From Nemania diffusa (lineage: Eukaryota > Ascomycota > Sordariomycetes > Xylariales > Xylariaceae): DNA of 64,000 bases. The stretch lies in NCBI GenBank assembly GCA_038501195.1, contig JBBPUQ010000004.1, forward strand, positions 5,532,001 to 5,596,000. The letters run 5' to 3'. The notes below the pieces were generated by a model that worked only from the letters and a program-made list of their open reading frames with translations, did no database searches and had not been told where the DNA came from. Every line of letters starts with the position of its first letter. Position 1 is the stretch's first letter. The translations under genes were made by a program, and so were the position numbers. Shown here piece after piece: positions 12,401 to 27,564 of the stretch.

Positions 12401-14566
12401 ATTGAGTCCTCGATTCTCCCTCAAGACGAAGCAATCAGCTTCCCCATGCAATAACATTCCACGGGACTCCCTAGCGCTGTACTGTTAAGGGACCTATCTA
12501 GATAGGCATCTCCAACCGCGGAGAATTTGTATTATTGGGGGGGTATGCCACTAGGATGAAATGCCGGGTACCGACACTTACTCGAGAGTAGTATCTCAGC
12601 ATACATGTGCCTTTCAGTCCCAACTTAATTACTAGCCTGCATTACTAGCCTACCCCATATCGGTCGTCTGTCGCTTTGTAGCTAGAGCCTTGCTAGTCCC
12701 TTAATGTTGCGAAGGGTCCGATATCACAAACCGGGGCGCAACTACATTCTACCCACTACGCACTATGCGCTACGTTGCTAATCGACATTGCGACTACTTT
12801 TATTTCTGTTTAAGAGGCGTTACGCGCCAGGAACGCTGCGTGCAGGCACCGCGGAGAACTATCAAATACAAGCCCTACGCTACGGATCACACACGCGAAA
12901 GCGGCCAATAGCCTCGAGCTGACCACGTACTCGGCGGGAGGAGGAAGGGAACGGCAGAAATGCCTACTGGAATATCGACTACGGTTAAGAGGTCCTAGAT
13001 AGCTGGTAGCCGATACTACAAGTGTAAATCCTAGTAGATAGCACGCCCTAGATGCCTCCTGGGAGGCTCTGGGAACTCTGCTACTCAGAGATCTCCTAGC
13101 ATAAGATATAACATAAAATAACATGGATACCATGACCGGATATTGGACGATTCTTTCTACCCCTAACAACCAACGCAAGCCGTAGCCCATCACAAAATCC
13201 TACCTACCTACCTACCCCTTTAATCAATATACCTATCCATACCCATATTATTGCCAGTGTCTACCTACTATCCTAGTATTTACATATTTACGTAGTAGTA
13301 TCCGTATCTCTGTTAAATTAGTATACTGCAACTCTGTTCGACCTCATAGACACTTATGTGAAGCAACTAAAGGACTATCATATCACGTTGCTTCATATCA
13401 ACAGCCTATACTTCGTTGAGCTATTATTTAAGTATGTTATCTCCATATTGAAACGGGTCATGCAAAACGCACATTCCGCGCCTTCTAGACCCCAATCACA
13501 CAGCCATTTAAAGACTTTACAAAACTTCATGGAAAATCAATGAAACAACCCTAATCAACAGACTCCCCATGTTACTGAATACACGCACTGTATTAATGTT
13601 ACAACTAATATGTACCCTCTCATACGAACTATACTACCTAAATGCACCATTACAGTTAAACTTATCATGTTTTTGCCCTACGGCTTGTGTATATCTTATT
13701 CAAGTGAAACTAAACTTAGCGTCACGCAATCAAACCTCTAGGAGGTTAGGACTATAGCACGGATAGAACTTCTGTCCGAGGATTTAGTCGTAGAGCGAAT
13801 TAGAAGCATGCTGTAGTTAGGAATAATGGTGTAAAAGGGTAAAGTATAGAGCTTAAAGGAAAGATCCATGAAAACAATGACAACAAATGGTGGCACAAAA
13901 GGGCGACAGAGGAACAAAAAAAATAAGACAAGAAAAAACTGTCCCAATCTCAAAAAACTATAAGACAAGGTGAGGTAGAGCTGAGGCAAGGGCATGTAGA
14001 CGATTGCTTCGTCAATAGTCAATACAGGCACATCTTATCGCAGATTTTAAGTCTTAGCATTGTTCACATACTATATAACAAGGAGAAGAAAAGCGAAGTT
14101 ACTAATAACTCTGATGTCTCGTTCATATTTCATATACGCCTCTATCTAGCACCCGGCTAATGCGAAGAGCCATGTGCAATGGCATTTCGCATTTCACCGA
14201 GTAAATACACTTAGAATGAAGCCCTTTCTATTTATTTGTTTATTTATTCCCTAGTTTGGTGTGCTGCAGGTTAGGTAGTTGAGCCTCAACTTCCCTCCAA
14301 TTCTAGATCCCAATCTCTAAGGGGCAGGTGGCTAGGTAACACGTCCCGGCTGTCTGTCTATGCCGTTGCTAACCCCCTGTATCAAGAGTTCGATGCCAAG
14401 ACAGTAGCAAGCAGCTCTGTAGTGCCGTGATAGCTCTGTGGTTCGAATTAGGTAGATAGTTGTATGCCATGTCTAGTCTCGATGCTCCTTGAAGCTGCTG
14501 TACAATTCTTTCTTCGAGGTATGGATGCAATGCCATTCGCTAAGAAGCGACGATAGCGGGTCGAAA
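9421..14566. other. Gene-poor desert
   Basis: No gene could be supported. Several 60-130-codon frames occur on both strands (for example 9782-10054 minus, 11283-11489 plus, 12810-13193 minus) but none resembles a known family. A small inverted repeat lies near 10575-10615, a direct repeat of ATTACTAGCCT at about 12628-12652, and a (TACC)n tract at 13199-13216. A decayed transposon is a reasonable guess, without proof. Confidence 0.55.
13199..13216. repeat. (TACC)n microsatellite
   Basis: About four uninterrupted CCTA units in intergenic DNA. It belongs to the same dispersed tetranucleotide class as the other CCTA/TAGG tracts. Confidence 0.8.
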
Positions 14567-17092
<2,526 letters not shown>

Positions 17093-17477
17093 GGCGAGTC
17101 TTGCGCAGATACGCTGCTCCCACTGTCGCTACACCTGGATGACGATGGACGGTGGTGATGGCCTCCTGAGAATCGTGTCTCTAAAAGTAGGATTCGTAGG
17201 GATATGGTTTCAAAAAAAGCCGGGCCTTGGCAGTCAAGGACAGGAACGGCGGAAGAGGCTGAAATGCCACCACACAAGAAAGGACGTCTACTTCGGTGGC
17301 TGTAAATCGCTATACGGAAGCTAGATAAATGATAAGGAGAATCAATAGTACGCGACCAACTTGCGAATGTTTTTTTTTGGAGCAAGCAGCATCATACTGG
17401 CCCCACCAAATAAGGTTGGTTGGGAATGTGCTGATAGCGATAAGCCCCTCGATAAGATTCGGAGGTTACCTGCAAAA

Positions 17478-17545
17478 GTACCTAGGTACCTACATATTCA
17501 TGTAACATGCTAGGTACGTACCTAGGTAGGCATTCCGTACCTATG
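17478..17545. repeat. TACCTAGGTA palindromic repeat cluster
   Basis: Several GTACCTAGGTAC-like palindromes are clustered within about 70 bp, close to the MITE at 17614. Confidence 0.75.
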
Positions 17546-17613
17546 CGTAGTAGCGAGCTACAGTTAGTTGAATCTTTTGGTTACTTGTTATTATATAATT
17601 AACTGTCTTTTCA

Positions 17614-17735
17614 GCTCCGTGGCTTGCAAGTGGAGTATCGGGGTTTCTTGCACCCAATAAAACAATAATATTTGTCTCGGAGAATACTTTTATTGGTATA
17701 TGGAAACCCCGTTATTCCACTTGAAAGTCTCAGAG
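17614..17735. mobile_element. Small MITE (imperfect hairpin)
   Basis: Terminal arms of about 33 bp (17614-17646 and 17703-17735) are inverted copies with about seven mismatches, built around GTGGARTANCGGGGTTTC. The inner parts also pair loosely through CCAATAAAA. There is no coding capacity. The inner motifs TTTTATTGGTATAT and CCCCGNTATTCCACT recur in the larger element at 62223-62426, so both appear to belong to one non-autonomous family. The outer ends and target duplication of this copy are not clear, which suggests an internally derived or decayed copy. Confidence 0.65.
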
Positions 17736-18371
17736 CAGCGAGGCAATGTTGTACGGGTTAGATAGGTCGTAGGCATGTTAAACTACCGGTCCTTAGTCAA
17801 CGATGCTTTGAAGCAGGCATTAGAGAGGAAGCGGTGAACAATGCAAACACATGTCTCTATTATAAAAGCAATGCTGCCAAGTAATGCATCACCCAACCGT
17901 GGTTGTGGTTGTTATAGGCAGCCCAGCTCAACGCCAGAGATGTAGAGTAATTATGTAGTGTACACGAACCGCACCGGTGCTATCCGAAGCACATATAGAC
18001 TTTCCCGTCCCTTGTTAGTTTCCCAAATTCACGTCTCTCTTGGGTTCGTGACCACCTGGTCTGACCTGCCTTTCCGAGTTCTTGAACATGGGCTTCCCGC
18101 CATGTCAAACCTGCCCTTGCGGTAAATCATCTTGTGACGCCGAACACCCAAAGTCAGACCAAATGCATCGTCGTCTTCATGAGCCATCGCCTGTTGTTTT
18201 GATATACACGCCCACCTATCGCGGCTCGTCACATTCCCTCACTAGACTCTACAAAGGATTCGCTAGCCTTCTGAGCATTTCTGATTATGCACTCTACGAG
18301 TTCCATCGACCCATCTAATACCTCTGGCAGGTCAGGCGTTCCATCCGCTCGATTTGGTGGTACTGCGAGTC

Positions 18372-21300
18372 TCATTGCGGGAAACGGTATGGGTGTGGGT
18401 TGCTGCCCTGGAATGGTCGCCGGAGAAGGTGGTCTGACTGTGTCTGTTGGTGTTGGTACATGTACTGCTCTCGACTGTGGACATTGGGCGGCGGCTGGCT
18501 GAGGCTCGCGTACGGGGGATGCCCGAAAGCCGGCAGACTGAACCTGTTGCTGTTAGGCACTGCTGGTGGGAATGTGTGCCGGAAAGGTCCGCTTACAACA
18601 TGATTGGACTGGAGTCCCGAGCTGGGAAGATGCCCTGAGCTATTAGCTGAGCTGTAGACAGGCAGAGCTTGCGGGCTAGGCGTCATTAGCGCCGAATTCG
18701 TATTTGTAAATGTAGGAATAAGTGCAGGCGATTGCGCCATCGCCGGTTGAGTAGGTACCTGCGATTTTCGTAAGGCTTCCCACGGCCGTGGTGCAGGGAT
18801 GTACGTCTGTTTTGGTACCGCCGGCGTCGCCTTGACCGAACTGGCAGGCATAGCCGTGTTCTGCGATACGTTGAATGAAATGGGAACGGATGGCGGAGGG
18901 ATAGGAGTTGTAGATTTGGTGTGTATTGGTTGTCTAGACACAGATTGATTAAATGGTGACGCTGCTGGTAATACTGACACCGGGGTTATAGGTGGAGCTA
19001 TTGGATTTGAGGGAATCGAGGAGACAACAGGTGATGGCGGAATCATTGTTAGGGGCTGAGGGTTGCTGCCAGTGTCGGACTGGCTTTCTACCTTCACGCT
19101 CTGGCTCTGCAGCATAGCTGCATAGTGAGCACGGATAGCTGGGTGTAGGGCTGCCGCTGTATTGGCATTGATATCCCAATGGATCGAATCACTAACCGAA
19201 CTAGAGCGCCAATTAGATGATTCCTTCGCCATTAATGGTTGAGCTACCAATGGTGGCGCTGATTGCGTCCCAGAGAGCGGTGCCGACGGCGCAGCTGTAG
19301 GGTGAACTGCGGCTGACGGTATAGTTGAGACATGAAGAGTAACTGGAGATTGAGACCGTAGTGCGGCATTAGTCGATGGCAAGGCCCCCGTGGCAGAGCT
19401 ATGAGGCATGGACGACAATCCGGAATTTGTCGTGCTCAGGCCTACTGATTGCCTTCGGACGCCGAACAACGCATCAGGTGTTCGCATTAAATGGTCGCGC
19501 AGACTTCCCTCATATCCGTTAGTGAATCCACCCCAGTGAGCATATGGAGTCCGATATTTGGTCGAGTCCCTAGAAGTTATTATTAGAATATAAACTAGCT
19601 CGTAGAAAGGATTACAAGACAAACCTATTGTGATGCATTTGGAAGAAAGCATATTTTTGGATGATGCTTGGCCGCGGTTCCTGGGTCAGATTCGAGGAGA
19701 CGGCCGACTGGAGGGATCCCGCTAATGGTTGAGCTGAAGCCGAGGATGAAGGTCGGATGGCAGACGATGTCATAGGTGTATTGAGAGAAATGTTTGATAT
19801 CAACGAACTCGATCGTGCCCTTACTTGTGTTTGGAATCGCTGACTATTCTGCGGTGACGGTGATGGTCCAAGACCAGGCGGCTGTGTGAAGCCATGGCTA
19901 AAAGGCGATTTCGTCATAGAGTCTCCTCGTGCATGCCCGTAAGATGAAGGAGGTGTGCCAAATCTTTGTCCAGATCCAAGACCGAGGCGTCCACTATGAC
20001 TGCTAACAGAAGACTTATTTCGTGTATGACCATTACCACTCTCAGTGGGTGTTGGCCTTGTAAGGGAAGGTCGTCTTGATACGGATTGTTGATTGGTTAG
20101 GAAAGGAGGGGTGCAGGCGGCATGAGCACTAGCTTGCGGAATAGAAACAGCCGTGGGCTGTGATACTAATGGCTGCGACCGCTGTGCCGGGGTTGTAGAC
20201 TGAGCCGTAGGATAGGGTATGGGTTGTGACGTAGCTTGTTGTGGTTGCGGTGATTGCTGGCTCGTCTGGCTTAGCTGCGAGGTGGGATGGGGTTGTGGCT
20301 TTTGTGGTCTCTGCTGTGACCGTTGCTGTGACAGTGGCGTCGTCGGTTGAACCTGAGATTTCTGGTGTGGCCGTTGCGTCTGCTGTATATACGGTGAAGG
20401 GTGGAACGTATAATAGGGTAAAGACGGAGGTATTGGGGTGGGTTGCGTTGGGGTAGAGTAGTTTGGCCTCGTCACAGGCTGTGTGTGGTGGAAGAAGTTA
20501 TCACCGCCCGTGGAAGCCTTGAGCTCGAACTGCTGAGCAGTGTAAGTGGGAGGCCTTGGTATGAACTGGTGTGTAGTAAACGTAGAGCGCATATAAGTTG
20601 GCGGCAAGGGATCTCGGGGTTTGTATTGGTATGGCTTCTCTGTCTTTGGCACCGGGACTGGAGTATGGATAGAAAAGGTCGAGCCATATGACTTCCGTGG
20701 CGGAGGCGGTGGCAGAGCTGGCCGAGGTATAGAGTCCAAGAAATTGCTCTTGCAGTTGTGCTGCTTTTTCTGGAGATCCTCGGTGTATTGCGGCCGGGCA
20801 TCCGTAGAGTTCCTCCCCAGATAGTACCAGATCTGGTTCTCCTTGGACAAATCTACCTTAGCTTGGACTTTATTCACCTCAAGATCGTGATGGTTGAACT
20901 CAGCCCAAACAAAACCACCTTCGACGAATGGCTCTTCGGCGCGAGGGGGTTCCTCAATTCGTTTTCGAGTTGCATTGATGAGCTCTTTAGCTCTGCGCGA
21001 AGTTGGCATCGGCACAGCATTTCGTGACGCATGTGGCAGATGCAGATCAGCTGGGTCTGGAAGAAGCAACCATTTCCATTCCACTTCCACTCGGTCCCTA
21101 AAAGTCATCAGCACTTGTCTACTACTAAGGCTAGTTCGGTGTTCGTACCCGTTAGGAATAATATCTACAAGGAATGTTTGTTCGCTGTCCATATTTTCAA
21201 CAATTATACCTGCAAAGATATCACCACGATGATATTGAAGCTGGCAAAAGTCGCCCTTCTTGAGCGCAGAAGCAGCCCGGCGCGTCTTTTGGCAGTCATC

Positions 21301-23745
21301 CAAGGCGTCGCCATCCAACTTCCGGTCACGCTTGGTCCTATGGAACCGGCAGCTGAACTCAAACGCCTGCTCCTTATATTCGGTGCCGTCTTCGCCAAAG
21401 ACGGGCACTTCGGCTTCTTCAACGAAGACTCCTGCGGCGGCAGCGCATGTGGCATGATAGGATCTGGCGCACTTTTTGTGCGAGCACTGGAAGCACGTTC
21501 CTCTCTTAGAGCGACAAAATAAGCATTTGAGGTCAAGTCGAGCTTTGCTTATGTTTGCGACGTTAGCAACAACGTCTTTCCCATCAACCATCTCAATCCA
21601 CGTCTCTGCACCATAAAGGGCACAGAGGCGATGAGCTTTACGATCATCGTCTGTCGGCAGTAGTTCGACATTAGGAATATCGTGTGGACATAGACAACAC
21701 GGTGGTTCAACCTGGCTCTTAAGACGTAGCCGAATCTTTTTAACCTTCTTCTCCCCTCTATCAGTCGTTGCCCGCTTGCGTTTCCGTACAAGTGGTTTGA
21801 GTCTGATTGCATGAGCAGATCGAGGCGTGGGAATGCCGTTTTCGGGTTCATCCTCATCATCTTCCTCTTCATCCTCTTCCTCGTCCTCTGTCTCCTCGTA
21901 ATCTGTTTCTTCGCCACGTAGTCGTCGTTCAATTTCGTAAACATCAACCCATACGCTGTCTTGGGCCTGAGCACATTCGCACTTCTTCGCAATTCTCCCC
22001 ATAGCTAGCCAGGAATCTAAGGCGAAGTTGACGGCTTCTGCACAGTTATAGCCGAGGTTGTATCCAGAATGGTAACCATAAGGGTATGTGACAACGAATT
22101 CTCCGGGATAAGAAACACACTTGTTGACCTTGATGTTGAAGTACTGCTGAAGATGATTTGGTGAGATTAAGAAGGCCTTGTGACGGAGGAATTGACCACA
22201 GGCTTTGGCATCCGTAGGCCAGATACTCTTCATAGCCGCTTCGAATCGACGGGCATCGCCTTGAGAAATACTATACCACTGCTTCGGTGCACCAAAATGA
22301 AGATAATTAATACTGTAAAGATCTACATCTTCTAAATGCCATGCGAATGTGGCCTTCCACATACCGAGGTATAGATAGGCCGTGTTCACGCCGGGAACTT
22401 TGGTACCTAGAACATCGAGGAGATTTGGTAGCTTATTGAGATTCCAATCCTCGGTTGTTTCATTAAACAGAGTGCCGAGGACATCAGCGCCATACAATGG
22501 AGGCGCGTAGGTGAGGGTCTTCCAGTATATGCGTTCGAGTTCCTCGCATCGTTCAGGTGTATAGTCAGAAATATCCATTTGGTAGTCAAAGTCCTTGAAA
22601 GCCTCCTCGTCAATTTTGGCAGAGCCCTCACGACGGGCATATTTACGCCGCGCAGAAGTAGTCTGCTCCTTAGGCTTCGCCTGTCTCGAGCCACCCATCC
22701 GACCAACGATTGGTGGAACTGGGTCATCGTCTTCGATATCATCACCTATGTCCTGCTCAACGGAATCGATAACAGCCTCGGCGAACCTGGGCGACACGGG
22801 GGTCATAGGACGCTCATCTAGCTCTGTGCCGCTGTTCTTAACACCATTCTTCTTTGTCTTGCTTCTCGTGGAACGTCCGCTGGCACTACTACTGGCAGCG
22901 CGTCTCTTAGAGCCGAGTAGAGTAGAAGGGCCTCCTTTAGGTTTAGAGGCGGCTTGGGCGCGCCTTTCTCCTCGTCTGGCGGGGGTTGGTGTTCACTTTG
23001 GTCACAGAGCTGGCGCCATTGTGGCAGATTGTAGGATCGCTGGTGGAGAATGTTCACCTGTCGGTAGGTACCGTTGGACCCCATGATCTCCTGCTTGATA
23101 GGCTCACGGACTCTGATCTGTTTTACTAAGTCGTCGAGCGCAGGAAGCTTGTCCTTCCATTCTTGCGGGGGTATAATTTTGACAATACCGGACTTCATCC
23201 CGTAGGAATCGATCTTTTCCATCTATTCATATTCCCGGTCAGCAGCATGAACATAGTACAGTCATTTGGGGGGGGGGGGGGGGTTTAACGCATGGGCGGC
23301 GTACGAATTTCTTAAAGTCTTTGAACTGACGCATGTCCGGCTTGAAGACTGGAACAGTGCCAGACCAATGGTCTGGTGTCACATCACCAATATCTTCATC
23401 TTCGGGGTTTGGCTGGGTGGCAGTGGCGGATTCTGCGTGGAGGAAGGGTATGTGGCCAGGCTCAAGTGTGGGATCCTCAACATCACTGAGTTCGGAATCG
23501 CTGCCATCGAGCTTTAATGCGCTGTTGCTGTCGGGTGGGGAGTGTAGGCCGATGGGCTTGGGGGATGCGTGAGGTTGTGTATAGTCAGCGAGTCCGTGTG
23601 CGACCTCGGGAACGGGCTGGACGTCGTCATGAGGAGGGCTCTCAGAGGCATGGCGAGTTTGGTTGTCGTGGGACACGGACGTGGGCTCCTCGTTCGGAAG
23701 CTCAGGCGCAGGCACCACGACGGGGGCGGTCGCTTCGGCGGACAT
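18372..23745 (-). CDS. kdmA: JmjN-JmjC-ePHD histone demethylase (KDM4/Rph1 family), frame interrupted
   Basis: This is a 2-oxoglutarate/Fe(II) histone lysine demethylase; the family removes methyl groups from H3K36/H3K9. Exons are 23745-23305, 23222-19625 and 19569-18372. The JmjN region is split by the first intron and continues as SYGMKSGIVKIIPP. JmjC carries the iron ligands in WHLED and YGYHSGYN (about 443, 445 and 532 in a reconstructed numbering). An acidic run, an extended PHD (about 656-746, starting CCLCPHD), a Tudor-like stretch (about 790-860) and a very long Pro/Gln/Ser-rich tail follow. Near 22976-22986 the frame shifts by one base after SEHQPP; exon lengths fit exactly one missing nucleotide. 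I saw no intron that explains it. The first intron (82 nt) holds a 16-G run. I prefer the ATG at 23745 over 23775 because the conserved-looking acidic N terminus starts there. With one base restored the length would be about 1,745 residues. Confidence 0.92.
23268..23283. repeat. 16-nt G homopolymer inside intron 1 of kdmA
   Basis: An uninterrupted run of sixteen G (C on the coding strand) lies inside the intron that splits the JmjN domain, about 20 nt from the donor site. It is a likely site of slippage and sequencing error. Confidence 0.95.
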
Positions 23746-26700
23746 AGTAGCGATCGAGAAGCTACATGCGATCAACGAGAAAATGGATTTTCTTCATCGA
23801 TGCAGGCAGCTGATCGCAGCGGTCCTGTCGAGCCCGCCTTCGCTCGAGAATGTGTCGAGATCGGGGCAATGCAAGGTCGAGAGTAGTGAAACCTGGTAGC
23901 AGTAGCAATAATAGTACGAGGTTAGTGCAACGTTTGGTGGTTCATTCGTTCGCTCGCTCGTTACGGATATGTTGGCTGGTTGGTTGGCTGGCTGGCTGAG
24001 CTGGACCGGGCTTGTTCTTTGGTTGGATTGAAAGATGGCCTGGTCGAGGGATGAAGAGGTGTAGTCGGTGGTTCAGGGGTGGACCGTGAGCTGCGGCATG
24101 CCCACAATTCAGTTTTTGGTTGGTTGATTCCTTCTGGTAGGTACCTACACCAACTTGAAAAAGGCACCTGCCGTAGGGTCCCTCCGAGTGCTGTTTGCTT
24201 GGGTGCGGGCTAAGGTGCGGTCTTCGTTGCTGCTAATCAAAGTTAGGTTTAGTCGGAGTCCATACTACCTACAACCTAGGTATCCTATCTGCGGGGAGAG
24301 CCTATCGATGAGTGACCTTGCTGTGGCTTACGCATCTGCGGGTGGTTCGATGCGCTGCTAAAATTACGCGTTGATGGTCTGATGCTCCGATTAAACATCC
24401 CCCCTCACGTTGGTTGCTACGCAGTACATCCTCACTACAAGAGATCGATAAGCTCCTTTATCCCTAACCCCATTAGTACCTGCTTTGTACATCTATGAGA
24501 TGTTTGCGTAAGGCGGAAATCCTCCTCGGAGATTTTAGAATGATTTTCGTAAGTATGTATATTTTGGTCGGTGTAGAATCTTTTGAACGAATAGGTATCA
24601 AAGTCTTCGTTCTCTACATAATCAGTTCAGTATGAGTAGGTGCTACCTAGGTACATTGCTAACTGGGGTGCCCCTACCACTTAGCGATAGACACCATCAG
24701 ATAAACCTTAGTGACATAATTTGCTTAAGATCCTGCAGCCCTTTGCTTATCTGTGATCAGTACTGTGCAGTGCATATCTCAAAGGAGTTTTCCAATCCTT
24801 CAAATGCTCGATATCCGTCCATAATTTTCTCTCTTATACAGCGACATATGATTTATTTTACGACGTTACGGTAAGGCACGGTCAAGATATAGGCGTTGCC
24901 AGATGACAGGTGGTATGTCACTTCTCCCATAATAAATTATGTAACAATAAATGGACTCGCATTACATCATTCCTATTATGCACCGTCATCAGAACTATAT
25001 GAATCGACTTACCTACCTAGGTCTCACTTCCCATTTCAACGGTTGGGTAAGAATCTAATTGTCTGCCACGGTGTACTCGATATAACAAAATATTTTGCGC
25101 TATCAACGCCATATTAATTGCATCTAGGTGAGTTAACTGTCAAGCATGCGTAATACACTCTAAGTAGGCCCAAAAGATGCCCAGGTAAGGAACTATCCAT
25201 GCCATTTGGTTACCTACCTACCTATCTAAATAGTGCTAGGATACTAGAGGACTGATGCAGCTCAGCCGCAATGAAAATACTAGCTACCTAAATTCACTTA
25301 CTGACGCAGTGATGACCACTTATTGTGAAATCAACATATAATCTCTGACCTTCCAAACAAACCGACACCCCTTGGAAACACGTTGTAAGAGTAAGGTTTA
25401 TGCAACACCGAAAACTATATCACAAATGGGACCTTCTCTCCGTACTTCAAACCCAGAGGCGCTGTAAACCATGAATTTAATTTGATCCATAAGCTGTATG
25501 CTCGGCCTTCTAACTGAACCATTACGGTTCGGATTCGAGGCTATCCAATTTCCTAGCGGTAGAGAGGTTGGTGTACTGGCTCAGCCGACTTTCTTAGTGG
25601 TTGTAAGTACCCAGATTTACGGTCTACCTCTCGTAGCTACCTACATGTAGGCACTTATCCATGTACCTACCTACCTAAGGTAGATGTTATGTAAGTATGT
25701 CATCGCGTAGATAGGACAGTATTAACACGACCAAGTCTCGGCTAATACCGCCAGGTGTTGGAACTCTTTGTTTGGCGCTGGTTAATAAGCGGTTTTAATA
25801 CAAAGAAAGTAGAGGGGGAAAATAGACATCATTTTCGTCATCTAGAATTATATATACTGTAGATATACGGTGGCTAAGCCATCCCCAGCCACAGTCTGAA
25901 TCACGAAAGGGGTCCATATTTCCAAAACTTCACATTTTCATTTAGCACCCATTATCTAGATCAATTAACTGGGAGTATTGCAATTAAGCTGGTAGTAAGA
26001 ACGCGGAAAGAGGTAGGTAAATATAGTTATACCGAGCATATATTGTGTCTATATATAGCTGTGGTTCCCGAAACTGGGTATCCTTACTTACATGTAAGCG
26101 CTGCAGGCGTTTTGCTCATTGTACATGAACCATAAGCATGATCCTATCACCCGCCTAGTCAGGCCAAGTACTTACGATAATCCGGGGTGGCCAGTTAAAG
26201 TACCTAGAATCAGGAAATATGAAGCATAAAGGTCACGTTGGAACAGCCACAATTGTTCGAGATCAAGTTTTTTATTTTATTTCTCATTCACTCGAGTATC
26301 ATTCTCATGTCTCCTCGACACCAGGAGGGCGTATCGTTGCCCTCAAGGCCGGAGGCTAGCATCCACTCATCCAGTTCTCCTCCTCTTCGTCGTCATCATC
26401 CATCATCAATCGTGAATGAAAGAACGAATGATCGACAATCGAGAGGAAAGAAACATGACACCTGGCAGCTAGCTAATAATCATCCCCTCATCCGCCCGAC
26501 GTACAAGATCTCTGCGCGCTACGGTGCCGCGAGCATCTAGACAACATGGTGTACAAATTGCAGCAACATGCTTGTTGTGCTGTGCATGATGGACAGACAT
26601 ACAGACAAGCAGATCAGTAAAAAAAGACCCAGTACACCACCCGATTGACACCTTTTCCGTCCCTCCCTACATCTTTGGTCGCCCATTGAAACCTTTTTTT

Positions 26701-27564
26701 TCTCCCCCGTTTCTAATCCCGGGCGCTGGGGGGGCGGGAGAAGAGAATAGAATAATAGACACTAGGTAAAAGGGTGAAATAGACACTAGTGATTAACGTG
26801 TTGTGTGGCGTGACCACACCAAGAATTGAATAAATAGCTGTAAAACTGGCTCATCCCGTCGCGTGGCTGCAGAAGCCGATCCGTGGGGGCGTATGGATAG
26901 ATGGTTGTATGTATGTATGTACTTTGTTGGTCTCGGCGCGAGCCAGCGAGCTAGAAAGGAGGCGCCGTAGATGGCAATCAATTCGAATCCATGTGGCGTC
27001 CCGTCTTGGAGTACCGGCATGTCCCATGCCCATAACCAAGGTTTCAACACCCGTAAATGCATGATAGAAAGTATGTAGCTCGCCGCCCGCTTTTTGTGGT
27101 CAAAAAATTGGTTCCGTTCAACACCAGGTTTTAAAAGACGACGCTAGATAGGTAGATAAATAACGTAAAAATAAAAATTAAACAAAGCAGAGCCCGTTGG
27201 TGTGCGATGAGGCTGTGACCTTATTCGCTAGGTCTGGGGGGCCTCCAAAAAGGTGTATGACTGATATTCCATACACACACATTAAGCAACATGTAGCCGG
27301 GCTCGCGTTGAAGCTCCCGTGCTGCCGTAGAAAGAAACTCTATTCCAACGGCGGGGGAAAAAAGCAGGGAGCACGCCTAAATAGGCAACAGAATGGTATC
27401 TCTCTATGCGCAGGATAATAGCAAAAAATAGCAATAAAAAATGCCGATATCTCAAATGAATGTGAATGACGCTCTCTAGTCGTAATGGTCATTAATTTCG
27501 TGGGACCGTTGGATCATAGCGCCATTGTCGTGTCTCTTTCCGTAGTGTGTGATCAACGCAGTCT
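23746..27564. other. Intergenic region upstream of kdmA
   Basis: It begins with the kdmA promoter/leader, which has (GGTT/GGCT)n simple repeats at 23971-23998. CCTA/TAGG tracts follow at about 25009-25022, 25210-25227 and 25637-25684, and a GTAT repeat at 26907-26921. Scattered ORFs of up to 100 codons do not look like genes. The last kilobase is the 3' flank of the next minus-strand gene. Confidence 0.6.
25637..25684. repeat. CCTA/TAGG palindromic repeat cluster
   Basis: CTACCTACATGTAGG and TACCTACCTACCTAAGGTAG type units lie close together. No gene is adjacent. Confidence 0.7.

Larger units (their letters stand above)
17093..18371. other. Intergenic region between prp43 promoter and KDM4 3' end
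   Basis: It contains the upstream region of prp43, CCTAGG palindromic repeats (17478-17545) and a hairpin-like MITE (17614-17735), followed by the 3' flank of the demethylase gene. No additional gene was seen. Confidence 0.7.

Noticed and set aside
12810..13193. 127-codon minus frame in the second desert
   Set aside because: It is hydrophobic and Ser/Arg-rich without an ordered membrane pattern, and its neighbouring frames are full of stops. It is likely chance or an old repeat.
14400..14460. tRNA-like B-box (GGTTCGAATTA)
   Set aside because: No matching A-box, acceptor stem or T-stem pairing could be drawn around it.
26238..26540. 100-codon plus frame with a hydrophobic start
   Set aside because: The first part resembles a signal sequence, but the rest is low-complexity Ser/His/Arg text in a gene 3' flank with no support.
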